From Alphaproteobacteria bacterium (GTDB lineage: Bacteria > Pseudomonadota > Alphaproteobacteria > Rhodobacterales > Rhodobacteraceae), in the NCBI GenBank assembly GCA_013151335.1, contig JAADIJ010000127.1, forward strand, positions 1 through 41,015: DNA of 41,015 bases, in the 5' to 3' direction. Below are positions 32,457 to 40,609 of the stretch, one piece after another (the first letter of the stretch is position 1; every line of letters starts with the position of its first letter). Below the pieces are notes generated by a model that was not told the origin of the DNA, searched no databases, and saw nothing but the letters and a program-made list of their open reading frames with translations. The position numbers and the translations under genes were made by a program.

Positions 32457-34670
32457 ATGAACCAGGCCAACCCATCGCAGCCTTTGCCAAATTCACCCGC
32501 GCCAGTGCCACAGGGCGACACCCCCTTGCGTCCGGCGCTGTTTGCTCGGTTTGGCGATCTTTCGTCGCTGCGATATGATTACCCTCTGGTCCTGGTGCAG
32601 GGGCAAGGCAGCGAAACAGTATTGCGCCCGCTGAGCCGCATCATCGACGATGTCTTGCGTATTTGCAGCGCACCCGGCGCTGCTGATGAGGCTTTGCGTC
32701 AACAGGTGCTGGCGCTGGAAGGCAGTATCCGCTCAAGGATCGAGCAGGGTGCCACTGGCAAGCTGAGCGATCTTTGGCGCGAGAGCGTTCCGGGTTTGCT
32801 GAAATCTGCCGGGGAGAAACAGTTCGGCCCGATGGATCGCAATCTTGACCGGGCGCGCGAGGACTTGGACCTCGACGGCTTGCTCATAGGCTGCAACGGT
32901 GACACGCCGCACATCACCCTGTCTCATATCTGGAAAGCCGTGCATGACGAAAGAGCCAAGGTTTTTCGCAAAACCGTTGACGGGTTTATTCTGCAGATCG
33001 CGGATATATTGAAGGCCGATTACAATAAATCCGACGATGCCCACAAGGCCGACGCGCTGCGTGGCTCGGTCGGATCGACAGATAGCGGCATCATTGATTT
33101 CCACAAGCTTTCGGCGGTTCTGGGGCGCGAGCACCCAGAGGGTCGCCTGCCCAAGGCAAGGCTGCGCAGGCTGGAATGGGTGCTGTCCATCCTTGGCTCG
33201 CAACGCTTCTTTGGCCCCGGCCGCAGCTCTGGGCGCGGCCTGTTGGACCAAGCGCCTCACAGTCATATTTTTCAGTCCTGCGAGGTCGCACTGGAGGCCT
33301 TTCGCGAGCGCCTGCCCGAGGTGGTTTTGCTGGTCAAGGCTCTGAGCACGGCCGAGCTTGAAGTTGCACATAAATACAATGCCGAGCTACACGACCCGAT
33401 CATTTCGGCCTTGGACGAAAGCGATCTGACGGCGGAACATTTACGCCTGCTGCCCCCGGCTCTGGTGCTGCTGCGGGACGGGAAATCGGACAACGCCGAC
33501 ACGGTGCGCGCATTCGAGGCCCTGGCCTCGGGCCTGCCGATCAAAGTTCTGGTGCAAACCGATGATATTCTGGGCGAAACCACGCCCGCCCCGTCGCAAT
33601 CCTCGTTCGGGGCGGCAAGTGCCCGACTGGCAGCGATGGCAATGGGGCTGAACAACGTGTTTTCCTGTCAGGTTTCTGCGGCACATATCTATCGCGTGGG
33701 CCATGAAATCGTGCGTGGGATGCAATTTGACGGCCCGGCGCTATTTTCGATCTATTCCGGAGCCACCGAGACCGCACCCGGTGTAGCACCTTATCTTATG
33801 GCCGCTGCGGCCACGGAATCGCGCGCATTCCCGACCTTTGTCTATGACCCGTCGGGCGGGCCGGACTGGTCGCAGCGGTTTTCGCTCAACTGCAATCCAA
33901 GCGTAACCCAGGACTGGCCCGCACATTCGTTTCAATACGAGGAAGCAAACGGCAATAAGGCCGATGCAACATTGCCATTCACTTTCGCGGATTTTGCCAT
34001 CACCGATGTGCGAAACCAGCGATATTGCCACATGGCGGGCAAGAACGCTGCGCCAGAACGGCTTATACCCGCAAGCGAGCGAATAGCCCATCCGGACGGC
34101 GACAGCGCAGAGCCGGAGCCTTTTGTGTTTGCCATTGATCCTGAAAACCGCCTGTCCAAGGTGGTGATCGATACCAAGATCGTCGAGGCGGCGGAAAACT
34201 GTGCAGATGCTTGGGGCCGTTTGCAGGAACTGGCCGGGATCAATAACTCTCATGTCGTACATGAACTGGCGCGCGCGCGTGCGGCGTGGCAGGCCGAACA
34301 TCGCGAAGATGCGCCCTCGACATTGGAGCGTTTATCCGCACCAACCCCGCCAGCGGACTCTCCCGTCGCCGAGGCACAGCCCCAGCCCGCAGCCCCAGAT
34401 CCAGCCCCTCAGGCTGATGTGTCCGATGCCCCGTGGATCGAAACACTGCGCTGCACCACCTGCAACGAGTGTACGCAGATCAACGGTGTCACGTTTGCCT
34501 ATAACGACGACATGCAGGCCTATATCGCCGACCCCGACGGCGGCTCTTTTCGCCAGATGGTCGAGGCGGCGGAAAGTTGTCAGGTCAGCATCATCCATCC
34601 AGGCAAGCCGCGAAACCCAAAAGAACCGGACCTCGCCCAACTGATCGAACGCGCGGCTGTGTTTGACTAG
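32457..34670 (+). CDS. large PFOR-like protein with C-terminal iron-sulfur motif
   Basis: A 737-residue soluble protein I cannot assign to a named family. Residues about 420-520 contain FSIYSGAT, PYLMAAAATESRAFPTFVYDP and GPDWSQRFSL, which resemble a segment of pyruvate:ferredoxin oxidoreductases, but no TPP motif is visible. A Pro/Ala-rich linker spans about 625-655. The C-terminus has C666, C669, C672 (CTTCNEC) and C708, a probable [4Fe-4S] site. The middle contains LPPALVLLRDGKSDNADT. It is the last gene of the operon, 5 bp after the beta subunit, so it probably acts as an electron acceptor, adaptor or assembly partner; function unknown. Confidence 0.8.
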   Translation: MNQANPSQPLPNSPAPVPQGDTPLRPALFARFGDLSSLRYDYPLVLVQGQGSETVLRPLSRIIDDVLRICSAPGAADEALRQQVLALEGSIRSRIEQGATGKLSDLWRESVPGLLKSAGEKQFGPMDRNLDRAREDLDLDGLLIGCNGDTPHITLSHIWKAVHDERAKVFRKTVDGFILQIADILKADYNKSDDAHKADALRGSVGSTDSGIIDFHKLSAVLGREHPEGRLPKARLRRLEWVLSILGSQRFFGPGRSSGRGLLDQAPHSHIFQSCEVALEAFRERLPEVVLLVKALSTAELEVAHKYNAELHDPIISALDESDLTAEHLRLLPPALVLLRDGKSDNADTVRAFEALASGLPIKVLVQTDDILGETTPAPSQSSFGAASARLAAMAMGLNNVFSCQVSAAHIYRVGHEIVRGMQFDGPALFSIYSGATETAPGVAPYLMAAAATESRAFPTFVYDPSGGPDWSQRFSLNCNPSVTQDWPAHSFQYEEANGNKADATLPFTFADFAITDVRNQRYCHMAGKNAAPERLIPASERIAHPDGDSAEPEPFVFAIDPENRLSKVVIDTKIVEAAENCADAWGRLQELAGINNSHVVHELARARAAWQAEHREDAPSTLERLSAPTPPADSPVAEAQPQPAAPDPAPQADVSDAPWIETLRCTTCNECTQINGVTFAYNDDMQAYIADPDGGSFRQMVEAAESCQVSIIHPGKPRNPKEPDLAQLIERAAVFD

Positions 34671-35368
34671 GCGCCCCCGGATCGCTCAAATTTACCAGAT
34701 CGTTTGCCAAACAGGCATACCGTGAACCCGTGTTTGGCCAGATGCAGGCGAGCGCTATCGGCGCTTTGTTGATGAGGTCGACGCCGAGATCAAGCGCACC
34801 CGCCAGTCGCTCAAGGTCGCCGACAAGGTTTACGTCGATTGTCTGACCGCCGATCTGCAAAGCCAGCTGGCAGTCGAAATGACCAGACGGCAGGCAGATT
34901 ACGCGGCTTCGGAAAAGAAACTCTGGACCGAAGTCGATACAACAGGCGCGAAACTTGACAAATGGTGGATGATACGCGCGCAGGGGCTCAGGGAGGTTTC
35001 CGACACGTCAACCTCGGTTGCGCTGAATATTCTGGAGGCCAGTCAGGAACCCAGAGGCCGCGCGCACATGGATCGCTGAGCAGAAAATTCTCGACGGGAT
35101 TGACGCCAATTTTTCCAAACTATCGGGCGGTGTACCCACGATTGCCTATGACAACATGTATTTTCGCGGTAGCCCCAGCGTCTCGACACGCGAAGACCTG
35201 ATGAGTGGCTTTGGCAAGACCCTTTCGGGCTTCAGCGACGCGGACAAGGCGGTGATGAAGACAAATTTCGGGCTGAAAACCAAATGCGCCTGCGACGGCG
35301 AGCAAGAGGATAAGAAAAACTGTCATGCGGGCTTACCTCGTCGAGCAGATACTACCCAGTATAGCTAA
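34671..35368 (+). pseudogene. decayed coiled-coil protein gene with two frameshifts
   Basis: Three consecutive frames join into one plausible protein. Frame A reads SLKFTRSFAKQAYREPVFGQMQ (to about 34750); frame B reads ERYRRFVDEVDAEIKRTRQ to DTSTSVALNILEASQEP (about 34750-35050); then frame A again reads RTWIAEQKILDGIDANFSK to the stop at 35366-35368. The joined product, about 225 residues, would be helical and charged, with a C-terminal cysteine pair CAC. I recognise no family. It directly follows the redox operon. The shifts could be true decay or sequence errors. Confidence 0.5.
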
Positions 35369-35593
35369 ATATCGGCTGGCGAAAAACAACCAGCGACATT
35401 GGTGGGCATTTGCTGCGACGAGTTGAGCAAGATTGAATGTTGGTTCCGTCCCGCACCTCGGTTATTCATAGAAATCGCAGCGAATGGCGGCTTTCCTCTG
35501 ACAAAGCATACAAAAAGATTGTTTGCTTCAAAATGGGAGATCAGTGCCGATGCATAATGTGTTTCAATTTCGACGGCCATTTCGGGATTAATG

Positions 35594-36553
35594 TTACGGC
35601 GACCAAGGAGGCAAAAGGTCTTGGTGATCCAAAGCAAGCACTTTAAAATCCTTTCGAACAACATCCCTGATGAAACCGGCCATTTCTGCATAGCCGGATG
35701 ATCTGCCCGCCCCTTTACGCCACGCAAGGCCAATCGGGCGGGAGATGCGGCGGCCTTTGAGGGGGATGGTGACCACGTCTCCAAGCTCGGAAATCTCTGA
35801 TTGCGCATAGAGCGCTGGCAGGAATGTCGTGCCCATGTCCATGGCAACCATCTGGCGCAAAGCATCCAGACTGGTGCCCTCATAGTCACGGATAAGCTGC
35901 GCTCCGAACGCCTCGCACAGGGCATGTACCTGATGGTGAAGGTGGAATTCCGGGTTGAGGGACAGAACCGGCAAGCCTTTGAGATCTTTCACGGAAACAT
36001 GCTTTTTCTTAGCCAGAGGGTGGTTGGCGGACACGGCCAGAAATATGGGCTCGCTGAACAGAGGAGCAGTCTCGTAATCCGCGTTGTGGATCGGCAATTG
36101 CACGAGGATGACGTCGTGAAGCCCCGTCCCCAGCTCGGTTTCCAGATTGGTCGGTCTGCTTTCACGGATATAGAGCTTGGTGTCGGGATGTTCGCGACGC
36201 AAAGCGGCCAGAACCCGTGGAAGAAGATAGGGGCCCAAGGTGGCGTTAACACCCAGTCGGATCGTTCCCGCCAAGCCGTGGCTGGCCGCTGTGACATAAT
36301 CCTTGATGGCCTGCGCCTCGAAAAGCAGCCGCCGCGCACGGGCGACGACCTCGCGGCCTACGGGTGTAAAAATCACGCCGCCGCGCGAGCGCTCAACCAA
36401 GCGCGTGTTAAGGATGCTTTCCAGATTTTGCAATTGCACGCTGAGCGAGGGCTGGCTAACGCCGCAAAACTCGGCTGCATGGCGAAAATGTTCGAAATCG
36501 GCCAGCGCCACCAGATATCGAAACTGTTTCAGTGTCACATTTGGTTGGGCCAT
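35594..36553 (-). CDS. OxyR-like LysR-family regulator lacking the peroxidatic Cys
   Basis: A 319-residue LysR-type regulator most like OxyR. N-terminal HTH MAQPNVTLKQFRYLVALADF to SLSVQLQNLE (residues 1-44); the effector domain has GVNATLGPYLLPRVL, ANHPLAKKKHV, LPVLSLNPEF and MDMGTTFLPALYA, as in OxyR. Aligned to E. coli OxyR, C208 corresponds to C213 here, but C199 corresponds to H204 in EFHLHHQVHALC. It should therefore not form the OxyR disulfide and may sense another signal. It is divergent from nhaA with a 354-bp gap holding direct repeats and a structured leader. The gap 35369-35593 downstream shows no recognisable gene. Confidence 0.82.
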   Translation of the reverse strand: MAQPNVTLKQFRYLVALADFEHFRHAAEFCGVSQPSLSVQLQNLESILNTRLVERSRGGVIFTPVGREVVARARRLLFEAQAIKDYVTAASHGLAGTIRLGVNATLGPYLLPRVLAALRREHPDTKLYIRESRPTNLETELGTGLHDVILVQLPIHNADYETAPLFSEPIFLAVSANHPLAKKKHVSVKDLKGLPVLSLNPEFHLHHQVHALCEAFGAQLIRDYEGTSLDALRQMVAMDMGTTFLPALYAQSEISELGDVVTIPLKGRRISRPIGLAWRKGAGRSSGYAEMAGFIRDVVRKDFKVLALDHQDLLPPWSP

Positions 36554-36572
36554 GGGTTTCTCGTTTTCAGGC

Positions 36573-36601
36573 GGTACAGATTGGGTACAGATCGGATACA
36601 G
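36573..36601. repeat. three 11-bp-period direct repeats before the OxyR-like gene
   Basis: GGTACAGAT (36573-36581), GGTACAGAT (36584-36592) and GGATACAG (36594-36601) recur roughly every 11 bp, i.e. one helical turn, 20 bp upstream of the regulator start. They may be a transcription-factor binding array. Confidence 0.55.
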
Positions 36602-36610
36602 CTTAATAGT

Positions 36611-36643
36611 TATTTCCTATCAATATTTCCTATATACTCCTAT
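36611..36643. repeat. three 13-bp-period direct repeats in the oxyR-like/nhaA gap
   Basis: TATTTCCTAT occurs at 36611-36620 and again at 36624-36633, and a third related TACTCCTAT is at 36635-36643. They are AT-rich. Position in the middle of a divergent gap suggests regulation, but the sequence also resembles a short iteron array; nothing else origin-like is present. Confidence 0.5.
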
Positions 36644-36685
36644 TAAACTATGGTCCAGCACAACATAGATAAGTAACCACACCGT

Positions 36686-36700
36686 CGCAAATAGTTTGCG
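36686..36700. repeat. short palindrome CGCAAA-TAG-TTTGCG
   Basis: A 6-bp perfect inverted repeat with a 3-nt centre, in the divergent gap upstream of the nhaA leader. It may be a regulator site or a hairpin tip. Confidence 0.4.
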
Positions 36701-36778
36701 GCGCACATATTGCGGGTGATCTCCGCACTGCAAGAAAGGGTTACAGACTGGATGAAATGTTCTGCTGGAAACGCCCCC

Positions 36779-36848
36779 TTGGTCATGGCTCAACCCAGCA
36801 GGCCCGAGACCGACTAAGGGAAACTTTGTCCCTCCTAGAGGCTCAACC
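36779..36848 (+). ncRNA. structured nhaA leader, candidate Li+ (nhaA-I type) riboswitch
   Basis: Hairpin 1 pairs TTGGTC (36779-36784) with GACCGA (36808-36813). Hairpin 2 pairs CTA-AGGGA (36814-36821) with TCCCT-cc-TAG (36829-36838). GGCTCAACC occurs twice, once in the loop of hairpin 1 (36787-36795) and once just after hairpin 2 (36840-36848). It lies 60 nt before nhaA. A class of Li+-sensing RNAs precedes nhaA genes in proteobacteria; the match is from memory and not verified. Confidence 0.5.
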
Positions 36849-36907
36849 AGAAGAGTTACACCCAATTACAACCGCCCGCGAGTGAGTTGAGTTTTGAAAG
36901 GCGCACG

Positions 36908-38299
36908 ATGAGTAAGACCGAGTATAATGACCAAAAGCCTACTGAAGACGGCTTGAACCTCGCCCCGTGGGAGCGGCAATTTCGCCGTATCCTCACACCG
37001 TTTGAAGAGTTCCTGCATCGCCAGACCACCAGCGGTCTGTTGCTGATGGCGATGGCTGTGCTGGCGTTGATCTTGGCGAACGGGCCGTTTGCCGAAACCT
37101 ATAGCGAGGTGCTGCGCATCTATGTGGGCATCGGTTTCGGGGATTGGTCGCTGAAGATGTCCTTGCACCACTGGATCAACGACGGATTGATGGTGTTTTT
37201 CTTCTTTGTCATCGGGCTGGAGCTAAAACGGGAGTTTCTGGTTGGTGAGCTAGCTGACCGTCGCAATGCTGTCCTGCCGATCGTAGCCGCGATTGGCGGT
37301 ATGGTGGTGCCGGCGCTGTTTTACATTGCCCTCAATCCGCAAGGCGATGCGGCGGCGGGCTGGGGTATTCCGATGGCGACCGACATTGCCTTTGCCACCG
37401 GGGTCATGGCGCTGTTGGGCGCTCGGGTTCCCAAGGCTCTGGTGACGTTTCTGATCGCCTTGGCCATCGTTGACGATTTGGGAGCGGTGATGGTTATTGC
37501 CGTCTTTTACACCGAAACCATTGCCCTGTTGCCCCTGTTCATGGCCGCTCTGCTGGTGATCGCGCTTATTGGCCTGAACCGGAGCGGCGTTCGCAACCCC
37601 GTCCCGTATTTCATTATCTCCGTTCTGCTGTGGTACGCGCTGCTGTCATCCGGTGTTCATGCGACCTTGGCCGGAGTGATCGGGGCCATGACGGTGCCAG
37701 CCTATCCGAAATACAATCCATCAAAATTCAGCGCCCATGTCCGCACTCTGATGGACAGGTTCGATGCCAGCAATCAGCCGGGTCGGAGCGTCATGACCAA
37801 TATTGCCCTGCGCAGCGAAGTTCAGGCGCTGAGAAACGGCGTTATTGGGGTGGAGGCCCCGTTGCAGCGTCTTGAGCATTTTTGGCACATGCCGGTGGCC
37901 TTCGTGGTGATCCCGATCTTTGCATTGGCCAACGCCGGAATACCGATCGAGATCGGCGCCTTGGGGCAAACCCTGAGCAATCCCGTCATGATGGGCGTGT
38001 CTGTTGGCCTGATCCTGGGCAAGTTCATCGGCATCACCGGGGCCAGTTGGCTGGCGATCAAGTTCGGCGTGGCCGTCCTGCCGAGCGCAACCCGCTTTAG
38101 CCAAATTGCCGGAGCGTCTCTTTTGGCCGGAATCGGGTTCACTATGTCGATTTTCGTGGCCCAACTCGCCTTCGCAGGGCAGGACGAAATGCTGTTGATG
38201 GCCAAGACCGGCATCCTCGGCGCGTCGCTTCTGGCTGGTGTGTCCGGGTTCGTCTGGCTCTATCTCACCGGCAACCCGGCCTCTGAACCAAAGCAATGA
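36908..38299 (+). CDS. nhaA: Na+/H+ antiporter NhaA
   Basis: Inner-membrane exchanger that expels Na+ or Li+ for protons. The 463-residue protein has about 12 hydrophobic segments. Characteristic motifs are LHHWINDGLMVFFFFVIGLELKRE, IPMATDIAFATGV with the paired functional aspartates in ATDIAFA and ALAIVDDLGAVMVIAVFYT, and the C-terminal FTMSIFVAQLAF. The ATG at 36908 with GAAAGG upstream is preferred to TTG at 36887. It is 37 bp upstream of the universal stress gene, so they are probably cotranscribed, and is preceded by a structured leader. Confidence 0.95.
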   Translation: MSKTEYNDQKPTEDGLNLAPWERQFRRILTPFEEFLHRQTTSGLLLMAMAVLALILANGPFAETYSEVLRIYVGIGFGDWSLKMSLHHWINDGLMVFFFFVIGLELKREFLVGELADRRNAVLPIVAAIGGMVVPALFYIALNPQGDAAAGWGIPMATDIAFATGVMALLGARVPKALVTFLIALAIVDDLGAVMVIAVFYTETIALLPLFMAALLVIALIGLNRSGVRNPVPYFIISVLLWYALLSSGVHATLAGVIGAMTVPAYPKYNPSKFSAHVRTLMDRFDASNQPGRSVMTNIALRSEVQALRNGVIGVEAPLQRLEHFWHMPVAFVVIPIFALANAGIPIEIGALGQTLSNPVMMGVSVGLILGKFIGITGASWLAIKFGVAVLPSATRFSQIAGASLLAGIGFTMSIFVAQLAFAGQDEMLLMAKTGILGASLLAGVSGFVWLYLTGNPASEPKQ

Positions 38300-38336
38300 G
38301 CCAACGAATATCACCGAACGAAAAGGGGGGAATCCC

Positions 38337-39245
38337 ATGAAGAGATTTACCAATATACTGGTCGTGTTCAATGACGCGATCGGCGCGGAGGACGCTTTGG
38401 AACAAGCCGCGTCTCTTGCCCGGGACAATGGCGCTCGCTTGACTATCACCGTGGTTTTGCGCGGAGGCGATGCTTCTCCGCAGCACGTCGAAGAGGTCGA
38501 AAAGCGTCTTCAACGCCTTTGCCTTGGCGTCCAGCACGCAGGAGTTTCGGACGTTCGCTGGCGGGTCCTCACCGGAACAGCTTTTATAGAAATCATTCGG
38601 CAGGTTATTCGCGCCGAACATGATTTGGTGTTCGCGTGCGCCCAACCCGATGGTGTCCTCAAACAGGTTTTCTTTGGCAGCACGGCGACACATCTGGTCC
38701 GAAAATGTCCGTGTCCAGTCTGGATCGTGAAGCCGGGGCAACCCGTCCCTTATCGGAACATCCTCGTGGCTATAGACCCGCAAATCGCTACATCGAAAGA
38801 TCAGATCAATACGTTGATAATGGACTTGGCCACATCGCTGGCATTGCATGACCACTCGGTTTTGCACATCATGCATGCGTGGAACGTCGACGGCACAGAC
38901 CTTGACAGCATGCGCTCAGAGATTGCCACCCAGCAGCGCGAAGCCATCCTTAAGCATCACCACGACAAACATCTTTTAGCGGTCAACAATCTCGTAGGTC
39001 GTTATGTGATGTCGGAAATAGATCACCGCATTCATTTGCCCAGAGGCCGTCCGGAACAGGCAATTTACCAGCTTGTTCAACAGGAAAAAATCGACCTGAT
39101 CCTAATGGGCTCCGTCGCACGAGTGGGAATTCCCGGGTTCTTTATTGGCAACACCGCCGAAACAGTTCTGGGATCGGAAAGGTGCAGCATTCTCACCGTT
39201 AAGCCCAACGGGTTTGAAACACCTGTTTTGCTGTCAAGAGTGTAA
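38337..39245 (+). CDS. universal stress protein, tandem Usp domains (UspE-like)
   Basis: A 302-residue cytoplasmic stress protein with two Usp domains: the first begins MKRFTNILVVFNDAIG, the second YRNILVAIDPQIATSKDQ. The second has the nucleotide-binding loop ILMGSVARVGIPGFFIGNTAE. The ATG at 38337 is chosen because GGGGGGAA precedes it and it starts the conserved domain. Its last five bases, including the stop TAA (39243-39245), lie inside the IS21 terminal sequence beginning at 39241. The original C-terminus has therefore probably been cut, perhaps by a few residues only. Confidence 0.88.
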   Translation: MKRFTNILVVFNDAIGAEDALEQAASLARDNGARLTITVVLRGGDASPQHVEEVEKRLQRLCLGVQHAGVSDVRWRVLTGTAFIEIIRQVIRAEHDLVFACAQPDGVLKQVFFGSTATHLVRKCPCPVWIVKPGQPVPYRNILVAIDPQIATSKDQINTLIMDLATSLALHDHSVLHIMHAWNVDGTDLDSMRSEIATQQREAILKHHHDKHLLAVNNLVGRYVMSEIDHRIHLPRGRPEQAIYQLVQQEKIDLILMGSVARVGIPGFFIGNTAETVLGSERCSILTVKPNGFETPVLLSRV

Positions 39246-39295
39246 ATAGGCATGCATAATTGACCCACCCGCTGCCCGGCAGGTGAATGCGTGCA
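39241..39295 (+). mobile_element. IS21-family terminal sequence, copy B
   Basis: Reverse-complement copy of 6280-6334 with two mismatches in 55 bp. The outer tip TGTAAATAGGCATGC faces the usp gene; the interior points right. Right of 39295 the sequence becomes phage-like instead of istA, so only the tip remains. Confidence 0.75.
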
Positions 39296-39303
39296 CCATC
39301 GCC

Positions 39304-39705
39304 ATGGAAATCATCACAACCCAGGGTTGGAAATATTTTCTGGCCAGCGAATACGAATTCATCGCCGAGATGTGCAGAGAGTGCCAACAACGCCGACGCT
39401 TTGTAAAACAGGCCAGGGATTGGCAAAATTCCCTGCTGGTGTGTCGATCCGACATTCCCAAACAGATTGACCCAGCGCCCATGGGCTTGGTCGAACCCCG
39501 TCTGACGAGCGCGACCTGGTGGTACATCACCGCCGATCCATCCGAGATCGACTGCCTCGAATTTGCCTATCTCGCCGGAGGCGAAGGCCCACAGGTGGAA
39601 AGCAAATCCGGCTGGGCCGTGGACGGCGTGAAAATCCGCATCATCCTCGATTTCGGAGCGGGCTTCATCGACCATCGTGGCTGGTTTGCGAACGCGAGTG
39701 CGTGA
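39304..39705 (+). pseudogene. phage major head protein (Mu gpT-like), C-terminal fragment
   Basis: The 133-residue frame from ATG 39304 reads FLASEYEFIAEMCRECQQRR and, near the end, DCLEFAYLAGGEGPQVE and KIRIILDFGAGFIDHRGW. The end, LDFGAGFxDxRGWxxNA, resembles the C-terminus of Mu gpT-type or prohead-protease/capsid fusion proteins. Most of the capsid protein is missing, and the fragment abuts the IS21 tip. The ATG may be fortuitous. Assignment is from pattern memory. Confidence 0.55.
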
Positions 39706-39830
39706 CGGTGGCGGATACAGCACAACTCACCCAATGGCGGGATGCCCTGATGGCAGCCCGCTATGGGCCGATTATTTATCCTGAGTGTACTGATCCCAGT
39801 GATGGCGGCACGCGCAGGCTGCGACCTTAA
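39702..39830 (+). pseudogene. phage gpW-like head-joining gene fragment
   Basis: GTG at 39702 (or 39708) overlaps the stop of the capsid fragment, and the product starts VADTAQLTQWRDALMAARYG. This resembles short gpW-like phage proteins that follow the capsid gene. The rest (GPIIYPECTDPSDGG) no longer fits the family, so it is decayed. It ends 4 bp inside the convergent DDAH gene's 3' end. Confidence 0.4.
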
Positions 39831-40609
39831 AATCTAAGCGATAGGCATGACATGCCACCATCAATTTTGGCGCATTCTGTATTGTTGATTTCCCGGATCT
39901 CATAGCCATTGCTGCGCAACATTTCAGAGGTTTTGGGAAAGCCTGCGGCCATGATCACAAACTGGTTAAAGCGGATCGCATTGGCGGCGGCTTCTTCCCC
40001 GTCGGCAGTATGTAAAACCCGGTAGCCCTCAAAACAACCCGAGACATCCAACCGTTTCGTGGCAAGGATCGTTTCGCCATCCAGCAGCGAGCAATCGGTT
40101 TTGAAATGCAGCACATCGGAGGGCGTTTGCACCTCGCGCAGCGTGTAGCCGAACTTGGTTACGATATCGCACAACTCGGCTATGCCTGTGGCATCTGTGC
40201 GCGCAGATTTGCCAATAAGGATCTCGCGCGCTGTTGTCAGGATATCGCCGCCCTCGATAAAACCGGGGCCTTTGATCTCGAACACATTTTCATATTGGCC
40301 GCGAATAGTGCTGGCCATTTGCGCAACCTCGCCCATGCGCGAAGGCGCGCCGGGTCGCAGCAAAATAGCGATATCTTTGAGGCATAGTGCGTCATCCTCG
40401 ACGAACACGGAATCGGGGAACTCTTCAAGCGCGGGAAGCTCGATTACGTCTGCCCCGGTTTCGCGAAGGGCGGCGACATAATTGGCGTGATCCGTTTCCA
40501 TCTGCGCAAAATCCGGCGTGCCGGTATCCTCAGCGCGCAGCCCTGCAATGACGCTTTTGGAGGGCCTGCGGGTGATGGCATGCGCGAACTTAAAGGAAGG
40601 GTTTGTCAT
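39827..40609 (-). CDS. dimethylarginine dimethylaminohydrolase (DDAH) family
   Basis: Guanidino-group-modifying hydrolase of 260 residues. By family it converts methylated arginines to citrulline and methylamines; arginine deiminase-like activity cannot be excluded. Catalytic residues are visible: C255 nucleophile near the C-terminus (GGMSCLSLRF), H169 in VLHFKTDCS and the acidic E119 in FIEGGDIL; substrate-binding PDSVFVEDDAL is at 65-75. The ATG at 40609 begins MTNPSFKFAHAITRRPS, as in homologues; an open frame upstream to 40666 is rejected. It converges with the phage remnant. Confidence 0.9.
   Translation of the reverse strand: MTNPSFKFAHAITRRPSKSVIAGLRAEDTGTPDFAQMETDHANYVAALRETGADVIELPALEEFPDSVFVEDDALCLKDIAILLRPGAPSRMGEVAQMASTIRGQYENVFEIKGPGFIEGGDILTTAREILIGKSARTDATGIAELCDIVTKFGYTLREVQTPSDVLHFKTDCSLLDGETILATKRLDVSGCFEGYRVLHTADGEEAAANAIRFNQFVIMAAGFPKTSEMLRSNGYEIREINNTECAKIDGGMSCLSLRF

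Noticed and set aside
35365-35593. Minus-strand tail reading ETHYASALISHFEANNLFVC
   Set aside because: It is the end of a frame overlapping the OxyR-like gene; no start, no recognised family, so not called as a gene.
36611-36643. Iteron-type replication origin
   Set aside because: Only three short repeats, no replication gene or other origin feature nearby; more likely regulatory.
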